From VRUE01 sp035605695 (GTDB lineage Bacteria; Actinomycetota; Thermoleophilia; Solirubrobacterales; 70-9): a stretch of DNA of 64,000 bases. Position 1 is the stretch's first letter. Each line of letters starts with the position of its first letter. The translations under genes and the position numbers were made by a program. The notes beneath the pieces were generated by a model. That model was not told where the DNA came from. It saw nothing but the letters and a program-made list of their open reading frames with translations, and did not search any database. Shown here piece after piece: positions 26,079 to 33,952 of this stretch. The stretch is taken from contig DATNGZ010000064.1 of assembly GCA_035605695.1 (NCBI GenBank), forward strand, positions 1 to 64,000, given 5' to 3'.

Positions 26079-27209
26079 TTACTCGTGCGCGGGGCAGGTT
26101 GAGGCGCCGGCCCTGCTCGGCCTGCCCAGCCAAAAGAGCGCCGCGAAGACGACCAGGCCGATCAGGTTGAGCACCAGCTTGTAGTCGAGCTCAACCGAGC
26201 CGAAGATGTCCTCGCGACTCGGCCGCGTGCTCGGGATCAATCCGGCGGCGCTGAAGAGGCCGTCGACGGCCAGGGCCGCGATAACCATCGTCAGCAGCAT
26301 CAGGGCGACGATCCGCACGGTGAATGGCCAGCCGTAGTACTTGCGGTAGGCGAGCACGATCGGCAGCACGATCAGGTCGGCGAAGATGAAGGCCATCACC
26401 CCGGCGAAGCTGATCCCGCCCGACCAGAGCACCGCGGCGAGGGGGATGTTGCCGACCGAGCAGACGAAGCTGAGCACCGCGATCAGCGGCCCGACGAGAA
26501 CGTTCTCCAGCGCGTTGAGCCAGCCCGGCGCGTCGCTGATGAAGAGGCCGTTGAAGAAGTCGTCGCCGAGCAGGCCGATGAAACCGGCGAGCAGGAAGCC
26601 GATCGAGATCTCCTTCCAGAGCATCTTCCAGTCGCCGCGGAAGTTGGCGGCAACGTCGGTCCAGCTCGAGGCCGCAAGCAGGCGCTCGTGCCAGCCTGGT
26701 TCCTCCTCGCCGGCGTGGCCGTGTTCGTGTTGGTGACCGGCATCGGCCTCCTGGGCGTGGCGGCGCGCCTGCTCCTCCAGCCGCGGTGAGACGAAGAGGC
26801 GCAGCGCCGCCGCCATCAACACGATCATGATCAGGCCGCCGACGTACTCGGCGAGGGTGAACTGCCAGCCGAGCAGCACCCAGAGCACCAGCCCCAGCTC
26901 CCAGACCAGGTTGGTCGAGGCGAACTGGAAGGCGAGGGCGGAGGCGGCGGAGGCGCCCTTCTGGAAGAGGCTCTTGGCGATCGCGATCGCCGCGTAGGAA
27001 CAGGAGGAGGAGGCGGCGCCGAGTCCCGTCGCCCAGGCGATTGGCTTTGGGCCGCCGCCTGAGAGCGTCGTCTGGATACGCTCGCGCGGCACCCAGGCCT
27101 GGACGATCCCCGAGATCGCAAAGCCGAGGACAAGTGCCCACCAGACCTCGTAGGCCATCAGGAAGGATTGTTCGAAGCCCTCGGCGATCGTGCTCAGAAC
27201 GTCTGCCAT
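26079..27209 (-). CDS. DUF318/UPF0718 (YraQ-like) permease behind a CsoR-type operator
   Basis: 376 residues and about eight to ten membrane helices in two homologous halves split by a His-rich cytosolic loop (RRHAQEADAGHQHEHGHAG, near 150-170). Family signatures are LGAASSSCSYAAIAIAKSLFQKGAS in the first half and FVCSVGNIPLAAVLWSGGISFAG in the second, with conserved Cys/Ser pairs. A palindrome ATACCCCCCGGGGGTAT 17 bp before the start codon looks like a CsoR/RcnR-family operator. That and the His-rich loop suggest a role in copper or another soft metal, or sulfide-related transport; the substrate is not known. Confidence 0.85.
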   Translation of the reverse strand: MADVLSTIAEGFEQSFLMAYEVWWALVLGFAISGIVQAWVPRERIQTTLSGGGPKPIAWATGLGAASSSCSYAAIAIAKSLFQKGASAASALAFQFASTNLVWELGLVLWVLLGWQFTLAEYVGGLIMIVLMAAALRLFVSPRLEEQARRHAQEADAGHQHEHGHAGEEEPGWHERLLAASSWTDVAANFRGDWKMLWKEISIGFLLAGFIGLLGDDFFNGLFISDAPGWLNALENVLVGPLIAVLSFVCSVGNIPLAAVLWSGGISFAGVMAFIFADLIVLPIVLAYRKYYGWPFTVRIVALMLLTMVIAALAVDGLFSAAGLIPSTRPSREDIFGSVELDYKLVLNLIGLVVFAALFWLGRPSRAGASTCPAHE

Positions 27210-27225
27210 GAGGCCACAGTAGCAA

Positions 27226-27242
27226 ATACCCCCCGGGGGTAT
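27226..27242. promoter_or_regulatory. CsoR-type operator palindrome
   Basis: ATACCCCCCGGGGGTAT is a 17-bp palindrome with one central base, of the TACCC-GGGTA G/C-tract type bound by CsoR/RcnR-family repressors. It lies between the stop of the MTA/SAH deaminase and the start of the DUF318 permease gene, where it would block transcription of the permease. No csoR gene is in the window. Confidence 0.7.
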
Positions 27243-28547
27243 CTATTCACCAATGCCGAGGCGCCCTAAGCGCTCCACAGCACGCGCGACGATCTCCTCA
27301 ACGCCGGGCACCTTGCCAGCGCGCATCAGCACTTTGCCGGCGACCACCGTGGTATCGACAATCGACCCGCTGGCCGCGTAGACCAGATCCGAATAGAGGT
27401 CACCAAGGCTCAACTCGGGCGAGTTGGCCCGAAGCAGCAGGAAGTCCGCCGGCCCACCCACGTGAACTGCATCAACTTCTCCGCCTGCTGGCCCTAGAAG
27501 TTGATGCAGTTCGGAGTTGTCGGCAGTGAGAAAGGGGGCAGCCCCCCCGGTGGCGATCTGCCACGCGTCCTCGGCGGGGAGGACGGTTGGGTCGCCTGAA
27601 GCGTGGCGCTGGGAGAGAGCGAAGACCTTCAGGTCGGAGAGGAGGTCGAGCGAGTCGTTCGACCCCGGGCCGTCGCTGCCGAGGCCGACGCTGACGCCGG
27701 CCTCGCGCGCGGCGGAGTAGGGGAGGACGCCGCCGACCGCGAGCTTCATGTTGGCGACCGGGTTGGCGATGACCGTGCAGCCGCGCTCGGCGATCAGCTC
27801 CAGCTCCTCCCGGTCGAGCCAGACGCCGTGGGCGAGGACCGTCCGCTCGTTCAGCATCCCCACCCGGTCGAGGTAGGCAGCAGGGCGTAGCGCGTGCTGC
27901 TCGAGGCAGTCGTTTACCTCTTTCTCCGTCTCGGAGAGATGAATCTGGACGGGAACCTCGCGTTCCGCCGCCTGCTCCGCCGTCCAGCGCAATAGCTCTT
28001 CGCTGACCGTGTAGATCGAGTGAGGGGCGAGGGAGCTGCCGATCTCGGGGCCGAAGCCGGCGAGGTTCTCGAGGTTGTCCAGCGCCTTCTCCTGCATCGC
28101 CGCGGTTTTGCCGTCGGCATCGAAGAGCGGGCCGCCGACCGTCGCCCGCAGTCCCGCATCCCGCACCGCCCGTGCGGTCGCCGCGGGGTGCCAGTACATG
28201 TCCCAAAAGCGGGTCGTGCCGGTGCGGATCATCTCCGCGCAGGCGAGGCGCGTGCCCCAGTAGACGTCCTCTGGCTCCAGCTTTGCCTCGATCGGCCAGA
28301 CGACCTCCTGCAGCCAGCGCATCAGCGGCAGGTCACCGCCGTGGCCGCGAAAGAGCGTCATCGCCGCGTGCGTGTGTCCGTTGATCAGCGGTGCAACGAG
28401 GGGCGCGCCGGCCGCCTCGATCGTCTCGTCGCCGGGCTCTGCGCCCACCCCCGGGCCGAGCGCCGCGATTGTCCCCTCCACGCAGCGCAGCCCCACGGTC
28501 TCACCGTCGAGGACGGCGCCGGTGACCGTCAAAGGCGCTGCGCTCAC
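27243..28547 (-). CDS. Amidohydrolase, probable 5'-methylthioadenosine/S-adenosylhomocysteine deaminase
   Basis: 434 residues from a GTG overlapping the stop of the upstream phosphorylase (GTGA). Metal-dependent amidohydrolase: PLINGHTHAAMTLFRG (HxH motif, near 58), IHLSETEKEVNDCL (metal His near 190), LAHGVWLDREEL (near 217) and GLGSDGPGSND (metal Asp near 279). These are the cytosine/MTA/SAH deaminase signatures; the product would be an inosine derivative. Coupling to an MTA-type phosphorylase supports SAM-derived nucleoside salvage. A 49-bp palindrome (27464-27512) lies in frame near the C-terminus and encodes ELHQLLGPAGGEVDAV. Confidence 0.87.
   Translation of the reverse strand: MSAAPLTVTGAVLDGETVGLRCVEGTIAALGPGVGAEPGDETIEAAGAPLVAPLINGHTHAAMTLFRGHGGDLPLMRWLQEVVWPIEAKLEPEDVYWGTRLACAEMIRTGTTRFWDMYWHPAATARAVRDAGLRATVGGPLFDADGKTAAMQEKALDNLENLAGFGPEIGSSLAPHSIYTVSEELLRWTAEQAAEREVPVQIHLSETEKEVNDCLEQHALRPAAYLDRVGMLNERTVLAHGVWLDREELELIAERGCTVIANPVANMKLAVGGVLPYSAAREAGVSVGLGSDGPGSNDSLDLLSDLKVFALSQRHASGDPTVLPAEDAWQIATGGAAPFLTADNSELHQLLGPAGGEVDAVHVGGPADFLLLRANSPELSLGDLYSDLVYAASGSIVDTTVVAGKVLMRAGKVPGVEEIVARAVERLGRLGIGE
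27464..27512. repeat. Palindromic repeat family F, copy 1 (inside coding sequence)
   Basis: Arms GAACTGCATCAACTTCT (27464-27480) and its exact complement (27496-27512) flank a 15-nt loop. An intergenic copy at 49097-49145 is 47/49 identical. Here it is translated in frame as part of the amidohydrolase without a stop, adding a short stretch beside the family's GEVDAVHVGGPADFLLL region. Confidence 0.82.
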
Positions 28548-29221
28548 GGACCGACCGCGCCCAGCTGCGGCAGGACCGCGGCCAGGCCATCGTGCAGCTG
28601 CAGGGCATTGGCGGCACGCGCCGCTTCGAGCTCGAGGATCTGTAGCGGGCGCGCCCCGATCCCGTTGGCGAGGTTGTCGACAACGCAGACCGCGGCGTAA
28701 GCGAGGCCGAGCTCGGCGGCGACGATGCACTCCGAGGCGATCGTCATCCCGACCACGTCGGCGTGCGCTGCCATCAGGCGGATCTCGGCCGGGGTCTCGA
28801 AGCGCGGGCCGATCGCCTGCCAGTAGACGCCGCCGTCGCGCAGCTCCGCCGGGCACGCCTGCCAGGCGGCCAGGACTTCTGCCCGCCAGGCGGGGTCGAA
28901 CCCGGGTGCGCGGTGGGCGCGCTCGTCGCTGAAGGCCGAGAGACCGAGGTGGAGGGCGATGAAATCGTCCGGGCAGAGCAGGCTGCCAACCGGCAGCTGA
29001 GGGCTGAGCGAGCCGACCGAGCCCACCGCCAGCACCCGATCGCAGCCTTGCTCGGCGAGGGCTCCCAGGTTGGCGACGTGATCGACCTCGTGTGGCAGCA
29101 CGTAGTCGCCCTCGCCGTGGCGCTGCACGATGGCCGCACCGTGCTCGGCGGCGGCCGCGGCGATCGTCTCGCCCCCCGGGCCGAGTGCACTGCTACCGAG
29201 CACCACCGCCAATCGTCCCAT
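28544..29221 (-). CDS. Purine nucleoside / 5'-methylthioadenosine phosphorylase family protein
   Basis: 225 residues from the ATG at 29221 (MGRLAVVLGSSALGPGG). Trimeric PNP/MTAP fold: HGEGDYVLPHEVDHVANLGAL (phosphate/ribose region, near 33), VGSVGSLSPQLPVGSLLCPDDFI (near 68) and IGPRFETPAEIRLMAAHADVVGMTIASE (near 135-162), with the Met-x-x-x-Glu that binds ribose. It phosphorolyses MTA or a 6-oxopurine nucleoside. The deaminase that overlaps its stop would convert MTA/SAH to the inosine form, so the pair may work in series. The exact base specificity is not clear. Confidence 0.87.
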   Translation of the reverse strand: MGRLAVVLGSSALGPGGETIAAAAAEHGAAIVQRHGEGDYVLPHEVDHVANLGALAEQGCDRVLAVGSVGSLSPQLPVGSLLCPDDFIALHLGLSAFSDERAHRAPGFDPAWRAEVLAAWQACPAELRDGGVYWQAIGPRFETPAEIRLMAAHADVVGMTIASECIVAAELGLAYAAVCVVDNLANGIGARPLQILELEAARAANALQLHDGLAAVLPQLGAVGP

Positions 29222-29246
29222 CGCGCCCGATCCTAAGCCAGCCGCT

Positions 29247-29293
29247 GTGCGGTCGTATTTATTTCCGCGCACCGGAAAGAATTACGACCGCAC
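29247..29293. repeat. Imperfect palindrome between photolyase and phosphorylase genes
   Basis: GTGCGGTCGTA (29247-29257) is mirrored by TACGACCGCAC (29283-29293), with a further inner TTTCC/GGAAA pair. The hairpin lies just after the photolyase stop and 26 bp before the phosphorylase start, both on the minus strand. It may end the photolyase mRNA or insulate the two genes. Confidence 0.6.
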
Positions 29294-29298
29294 TGGGG

Positions 29299-30654
29299 TT
29301 AGCGGCCACGCCTGGCGAGGAAGGTCGCGGCGGCATCGTCATGGTCGACGATCGGCTCGGGATAGTCGAGTTGGCGACGCTGGCCGCTGGGCAGGCGCCA
29401 CGGCTCGTGCACGGCGCTGCCCTCCACTGCCTCCAGCTCGGGCAGATAGCGGCGCACGTACTCGCCCTCGGGATCGAAGCGGTGGGCCTGGCGCAGCGGG
29501 TTGAAGACGCGGTTGGGTCGGGTGTCGTTGCCGGTCCCGGCAACCCACTGCCAGTTGCCGGCGTTGTTGGCGATCTCGCCGTCGCTGAGCAGGTCCCAGA
29601 AGTGGCCCGCCCCCCAGCGCCAGTCGAGGTAGAGGTCCTTGGTCAGAAAGGAGGCGGCGATCATCCGCGCCCGGTTGTGCATGCGGCCCTCCTCGAGCAG
29701 CTGGCGCATCGCCGCGTCGACGATCGGGTAGCCGCTGCGCCCCTCGCGCCAGGCCTCGAAGGCGCGTTGGGAGCGTGACCAGCGATCGCCGCGCGGCCGG
29801 TAGTCGCGCCTCGGCAATTCCGGGAAGGCGGCAAGCACCTGGTGGTGGAAGTCGCGCCAGCAGAGCTGGCGGGCGTAGGCGGCGCCGCCCGGCCGGGAGC
29901 GGGCCTCGCTCAGCAGCTCCAGCAGCGAGATGCAGCCGAAGCGCAGGTAGGGGCTTAGGCTCGAGGTCGCATCAGCCGCCAGGTCGTCGTGCCCCGCCTC
30001 GTAGCCGGCGAGGCCGTCGCGGAGGAAGGCGCGCATCCGCCGCCACCCCACATCCTCGCCGCCCTTTGCTCGTCGGGGGGAGGGAGGGCTGCTCAGCGCG
30101 GACCGCAACGCCGGTAGGCGCCCGACCGCGAGGCGCGGCGGCAGTGAGAGCCGCCGTGGGGTCGCGGCATGCGGTCGCAGTGGAACCTCCGCCCAGGCCC
30201 GATGAAACGGGGTGAAGACCTTGAAGTGATCGCCGCCCGCTGGCGTCACGGTTCCCGGCGCCACCAACGTCGTGCCGCCGTGGGTGTGAAAGGCGATCCG
30301 CTCCTCCTCACAGGCGGCGCGCAGCCGCTCCTCGCGCTGCCGCGCGTAAGCGCTCCAGTCGGCGCTCACGTGCAGCTCCCCGGCACCGCACTCGCGCGCC
30401 ACCGAGATCGCCTCGCGCACCGGGTCGCCGCGCCGGATCAAGAGCCGACCGCCGGCGCGCCGCAGCGAGCCGTCGAGATCGCGCAGCGCCTCGAGCATGA
30501 AGGCGACGCGGTTGGGAGCGGCGAAGCGCGAGTCGAGCAGCTTCTGGTCAAGTACGAAAAGCGGCACGGTCCGCTCCGCCCTCGCCGCGGCGGCAAGCGA
30601 CGGGTTGTCGCGCAGCCGCAGGTCGCGGTTGAAGAGGACGATCGCGGTGCTCAC
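29299..30654 (-). CDS. phrB: Deoxyribodipyrimidine photolyase (class I CPD)
   Basis: 451 residues. An N-terminal antenna-binding Rossmann domain (STAIVLFNRDLRLRDNP) is followed by the helical FAD-binding domain with YARQLCWRDFHHQVLAAFP (near 267), GYPIVDAAMRQLLEEGRMHNRARM (near 313) and the signature NNAGNWQWVAGTGNDTRPNRVFNP-type stretch near 366. The Trp triad positions in the FAD domain appear kept (W in QWVAGTG and DWRWGAGHFW). It repairs cyclobutane pyrimidine dimers using light. Monocistronic; its start is divergent from a small membrane protein gene only 18 bp away. Confidence 0.94.
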   Translation of the reverse strand: MSTAIVLFNRDLRLRDNPSLAAAARAERTVPLFVLDQKLLDSRFAAPNRVAFMLEALRDLDGSLRRAGGRLLIRRGDPVREAISVARECGAGELHVSADWSAYARQREERLRAACEEERIAFHTHGGTTLVAPGTVTPAGGDHFKVFTPFHRAWAEVPLRPHAATPRRLSLPPRLAVGRLPALRSALSSPPSPRRAKGGEDVGWRRMRAFLRDGLAGYEAGHDDLAADATSSLSPYLRFGCISLLELLSEARSRPGGAAYARQLCWRDFHHQVLAAFPELPRRDYRPRGDRWSRSQRAFEAWREGRSGYPIVDAAMRQLLEEGRMHNRARMIAASFLTKDLYLDWRWGAGHFWDLLSDGEIANNAGNWQWVAGTGNDTRPNRVFNPLRQAHRFDPEGEYVRRYLPELEAVEGSAVHEPWRLPSGQRRQLDYPEPIVDHDDAAATFLARRGR

Positions 30655-30672
30655 TTCGCTTATGGTGAAGAT

Positions 30673-31170
30673 GTGACGGACCGGCCGTCAGGACGGGAAG
30701 AGAGCGAGGGAGAACGGCTCGATCGCAATCTCAGCGAGCTGCTCCAAGAGCTGCGGGTAGCGCTGCCTGGGGTCCAGGTGCTGTTCGCATTTTTGCTCGC
30801 TGTCCCGTTTCAACAGAACTTCACCAAAATCACACCTTTCCAGGAGCGGGTCTACTTCGCGACCCTGCTCCTCACCGCGGCTTCGGCCATCCTGCTGATC
30901 TCGCCGTCCGCCTACCACCGGATGACGTTTCGCCAGCAGCAAAAGGACCACCTGATTTTTCTCGCAAACCGGTTCGCGATCGTCGGGCTTGGGCTCCTCG
31001 CCCTGGCGATGACCGGCGCGATCATGCTGATCACCGACGTCCTCTTCGGCGGTGTCACCACCGCCGTTACCAGCGCCATCACGCTGCTGGCCTTCGCGGC
31101 CTTCTGGTACGCGCTGCCCTTGCGACGCCGCTTTAGTCAGGAGGATCTGGAGAAGAACCCACGGCCCTGA
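30673..31170 (+). CDS. DUF6328-like small membrane protein
   Basis: 165 residues from the GTG at 30673. A polar N-terminus (to about 22) is followed by LSELLQELRVALPGVQVLFAFLLAVPFQ and three to four more hydrophobic segments, with SPSAYHRMTFRQQQKDHLI between helices 2 and 3. This matches a widespread actinobacterial membrane family (DUF6328 by memory) with no known function. The 3' end overlaps the convergent HD-hydrolase gene by 38 bp. Shares an 18-bp divergent intergenic gap with the photolyase, so the two promoters must overlap. Confidence 0.75.
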   Translation: MTDRPSGREESEGERLDRNLSELLQELRVALPGVQVLFAFLLAVPFQQNFTKITPFQERVYFATLLLTAASAILLISPSAYHRMTFRQQQKDHLIFLANRFAIVGLGLLALAMTGAIMLITDVLFGGVTTAVTSAITLLAFAAFWYALPLRRRFSQEDLEKNPRP

Positions 31171-31756
31171 AGCGGTCGCCCCAGAGGCCGACCATCTGAT
31201 CGGCAAATTCATCGGTCAGCGCCATCCCCGCCGCCTCCTCGAAGAGCATTTCGAGGTCGGCCTCCCAGATGTAGATCTTGAGGTCGAGCGAGACCGCGAG
31301 TTCGTCGCTGACGCCCTCGGCGATCAGCGCGTAGGCCTCGCGCAGCATCACCACGTTGGTCAGTTTGTCGGCGGCGAAGATCGCCAGCGCCGCGGGGTCG
31401 GCCATCGCCACCCGGCGCCGGTGCTCGTCCTTGCGCTCCTCGTAGTCGGCGATCGTCTCGTCTTCGGTCAGCGCTTCGACCAAATCGCCGACGATGTCGC
31501 CGAAGCGCTCGCGTACCTCGCCGATCTCGATATCGCTCTTCTCGACCACGTCGTGCAGCAGGCCGGCGGCCACTACCTCGTCGCTGTGGCGGTTTTGGAT
31601 CAGGATCTCGGCGACCGCCACCGGGTGGTCGATGTAGGGGTGCCCGTCGCTGCCGCGCCGCAGCTGGCCCGCGTGGGCTCGCCGCGCTGTTTCCAGCGCG
31701 TCTCTGACTAGATCCGATCTCCCAACCGCAGCATCGATGCCAGAGGTCGACGACAT
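31133..31756 (-). CDS. HD-domain hydrolase, RelA/SpoT hydrolase-like
   Basis: 207 residues. Metal/HD motifs in order: ARRAHAGQLRRGSDGHPYIDHPVAVAEIL (first His near 46), AAGLLHDVVEKSDI (HD at about 68-69), ALTEDETIADYEERKDEHRRRV and FAADKLTNVVML (Asp near 130). The order matches the ppGpp hydrolase half of RelA/SpoT and MESH1-like small hydrolases. It could hydrolyse ppGpp or NADPH, but no synthetase domain is present. The DUF6328-like gene overlaps its 3' end on the opposite strand. Confidence 0.82.
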   Translation of the reverse strand: MSSTSGIDAAVGRSDLVRDALETARRAHAGQLRRGSDGHPYIDHPVAVAEILIQNRHSDEVVAAGLLHDVVEKSDIEIGEVRERFGDIVGDLVEALTEDETIADYEERKDEHRRRVAMADPAALAIFAADKLTNVVMLREAYALIAEGVSDELAVSLDLKIYIWEADLEMLFEEAAGMALTDEFADQMVGLWGDRFRAVGSSPDPPD

Positions 31757-31817
31757 CCCGCGTGCCAGGGTAGCGGTACCCCCGGGCCTGGTGAACCATG
31801 GTGTTTAACTCAGGTAG

Positions 31818-32699
31818 CTAACTTGCAGATGCGGGGCTGGCCGCGCGCGCCGGCAGCTCGTACTCGTTGCGCTCGATCGCCAGCTCGATCCCGCCCTCCG
31901 CGCCACCCAGAGCCAGCCAACGCTGCCGGGCTTCGGCGCCGAGCTGGTCGAGCTGCTCGTCGGAGTGCATCGGGTCGTGGTGGAAGAGCACGGTGCGCGC
32001 CGCGTTGGCGCGGCGGGCGAAGGAGATTGAGTGCGAGAGCGAGGAATGTCCCCAGCCGATGTGGTCGGGGTACTCGGCGTCGGCGTACTGGCCATCGTGG
32101 ATCAGTAGCGAGGCATTGCGGGCGAGGCCGAGGCCGGAGATCCAGTCCTCCTCGAGCGCGTCGATGTCGGCGCCGAGGGCGGGCTCGTGGTCGGGGATGT
32201 AGGCCAGCGAAGAGTCGCCGTCGTCAATCCGGTAGCCAAGCGTCGGGCCGCGGTGGGCGACCGAGGCGGCGCTGATCCGCGCTGAGCCGATCTCCCACTC
32301 GGTCTGCGGGCAGTGGCGGAAGGAGACGTCGCAGGGCAGCTCGCGCACCTCGACCGGCGAGAGCGGCGCCGAGATGTAGCGGGCGATGCGGTCGCGCAGC
32401 GAGGCCTCCGGCGAGGCCGGGCCCCAGATCACGATCTCAGTCTGAGCCTGAAAGGCGGGGGCGAAGAAGACCAGGCCCTGGATGTGGTCGAGGTGGAGGT
32501 GGGTGAGGAGGATGTGGAGGCGGGCCGGCTCGGCGGCGAGGGCAAGGCCGAGGCTGCGGATGCCGGTGCCGGCGTCGAGCGCCAGCATCGAGCCGTCGGC
32601 GAGGGTCACCCCCACGCAAGAGGTGTTGCCGCCGTAGCGGATGGTCTCCGGCCCCGGGGAGGGAATCGAGCCGCGCGTGCCCCAGAGCTTGACCTTCAT
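31818..32699 (-). CDS. MBL-fold metallohydrolase
   Basis: 293 residues. It begins MKVKLWGTRGSIPSPGPETIRYGGNTSC, the start of a known group of MBL proteins often found with regulatory domains. The metal motif is LTHLHLDHIQGL (HxHxDH, near 85-90), with further ligands in SVAHRGPTLGYRI, YIPDHEP and HDPMHSDEQL. The reaction is not known; relatives include phosphodiesterase-like members. Its ATG overlaps the stop of a small PAS protein (ATGA), so both are made together and the PAS protein may be its sensor partner (inference). Confidence 0.84.
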   Translation of the reverse strand: MKVKLWGTRGSIPSPGPETIRYGGNTSCVGVTLADGSMLALDAGTGIRSLGLALAAEPARLHILLTHLHLDHIQGLVFFAPAFQAQTEIVIWGPASPEASLRDRIARYISAPLSPVEVRELPCDVSFRHCPQTEWEIGSARISAASVAHRGPTLGYRIDDGDSSLAYIPDHEPALGADIDALEEDWISGLGLARNASLLIHDGQYADAEYPDHIGWGHSSLSHSISFARRANAARTVLFHHDPMHSDEQLDQLGAEARQRWLALGGAEGGIELAIERNEYELPARAASPASAS

Positions 32700-33106
32700 C
32701 GGTTACCGGCCCCGTTGCTCGAGCCGGCCGGCCAGAAGACCGCGATCGCTCCCTGCGAGCCATGCGCGGTGAGGATCGGGAAGGCCGAGACCTCCACCTG
32801 GTGGCGGGCGCCATCGGCGGAGCTGATCTCAAAGTCGGCGTGGGCGGGCCGGCCGTTGCGCACCGCTACCACCAGCGGCAGCTCGTCGTAGGGAATCGGC
32901 TCGCCGTCTTTGTCGAAAGGACCGAACATCGATCCCCACTCCTCGGCACCGACCGTCCCCAGCTCCTCGAAGCGCTTGCCGAGCAGCGCGCCGGCGGCCT
33001 CGTTGTAGAAGACGAGGACGCCACCCTCGTCGACCAGGAAGGCCGGAGTCGAGAGCGCAGACATCAAGTTGCGAGCCAGGATCAGCTCGAGCGGCCTCTG
33101 CGTCAC
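32696..33106 (-). CDS. Small PAS-domain protein
   Basis: 136 residues from a GTG at 33106. One PAS domain fills the protein: LARNLMSALSTPAFLVDEGGVLVFYNEAAGALLGKRFEELG, then IPYDELPLVVAVRNGRPAHADFEI and VEVSAFPILTAHGSQGAIAVFW. No output domain is attached, so signalling must go through a partner; the translationally coupled MBL-fold gene is the obvious candidate. Cofactor unknown. The 167 bp between this gene and the divergent acyltransferase hold both promoters. Confidence 0.82.
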   Translation of the reverse strand: MTQRPLELILARNLMSALSTPAFLVDEGGVLVFYNEAAGALLGKRFEELGTVGAEEWGSMFGPFDKDGEPIPYDELPLVVAVRNGRPAHADFEISSADGARHQVEVSAFPILTAHGSQGAIAVFWPAGSSNGAGNR

Positions 33107-33273
33107 AGATGACACTTTAGATAGTTGGGATCGACACAGCCGGGTGGGGAGAGGCAGTTGGTGTCGCCGAAGCGAGACGAGTACCTTCGATCCCCAGGCA
33201 GCTCCAACTGCGTGACATCGATCACTTTGAATCCTCACTGGCGAGCAAGTATCGAATAGCGTCACGTTCCCCG

Positions 33274-33948
33274 ATGGAGACTTCGACGAAACCACAGGCC
33301 GACGCAATCCCCCCGCTCGAGCCGGCGAAGGAGCCGAGCCCGATGTACCGGACGGCGATGGCGGTCTGCAAGCCGGTGGCGCTCTGGGGTCGCCTGCGGG
33401 CGGAGGGCGTGGAGGCGCTGCCCGAGAGCGGCCCGGTGCTGGTTGTCGGCAACCACGACAGCCACTGGGACCCGGTGATGGTGGGGATCTCGGCAATCCG
33501 CCGCCGTCAGATCAAAGCCTTGGCCAAGGCCGAACTCTGGGAGGTGCGCGGCCTCGCCCCGATCCTCAACGGCATGGGCCAGATCCCGATCCAACGCGAC
33601 GCCGGCGACGCCGGAGCGCTATCGCGGGCGATCGAGGAACTGCGGCGCGGCGCCTGCATCGGCGTCTTCCCCGAAGGCACCCGCTCGCGCGGCAAAGTGC
33701 TGCGCGCCCGCAGCGGCATCGGCCGCCTCGCGCTCGAAGTTCCGGAGGCGAAGCTCGTCTGCGTCGCGATCGAGGGCACCTCGGACCTCACCGGCTTTCC
33801 CAGGCGGCCCCGCCTGCGAATCCGCTTCTTCGAACCGGCTGGGGGACAGGCCCGGTCCGACGAGGACCCAGGAGAGCTCGCGGTCCGGCTGCTGGCCGAG
33901 ATCCGCGCGCTCGTCCCACCCTCGATCTCCGCCCGCAAGCGCCCATAA
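33274..33948 (+). CDS. plsC: 1-acyl-sn-glycerol-3-phosphate acyltransferase family protein
   Basis: 224 residues. The catalytic HX4D motif is NHDSHWDPVM (near 52), then the acceptor-binding FPEGTRSRGKVL (near 132) and VCVAIEGTSDL. Such enzymes transfer an acyl chain to lysophosphatidate in membrane lipid synthesis; actinobacteria carry several with differing acceptors. No long membrane helix, so it is peripheral. Start ATG at 33274; an internal ATG at residue 24 could be used. The 3' end abuts the convergent lipoprotein gene by only 4 bp. Confidence 0.88.
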   Translation: METSTKPQADAIPPLEPAKEPSPMYRTAMAVCKPVALWGRLRAEGVEALPESGPVLVVGNHDSHWDPVMVGISAIRRRQIKALAKAELWEVRGLAPILNGMGQIPIQRDAGDAGALSRAIEELRRGACIGVFPEGTRSRGKVLRARSGIGRLALEVPEAKLVCVAIEGTSDLTGFPRRPRLRIRFFEPAGGQARSDEDPGELAVRLLAEIRALVPPSISARKRP

Positions 33949-33952
33949 CCGC

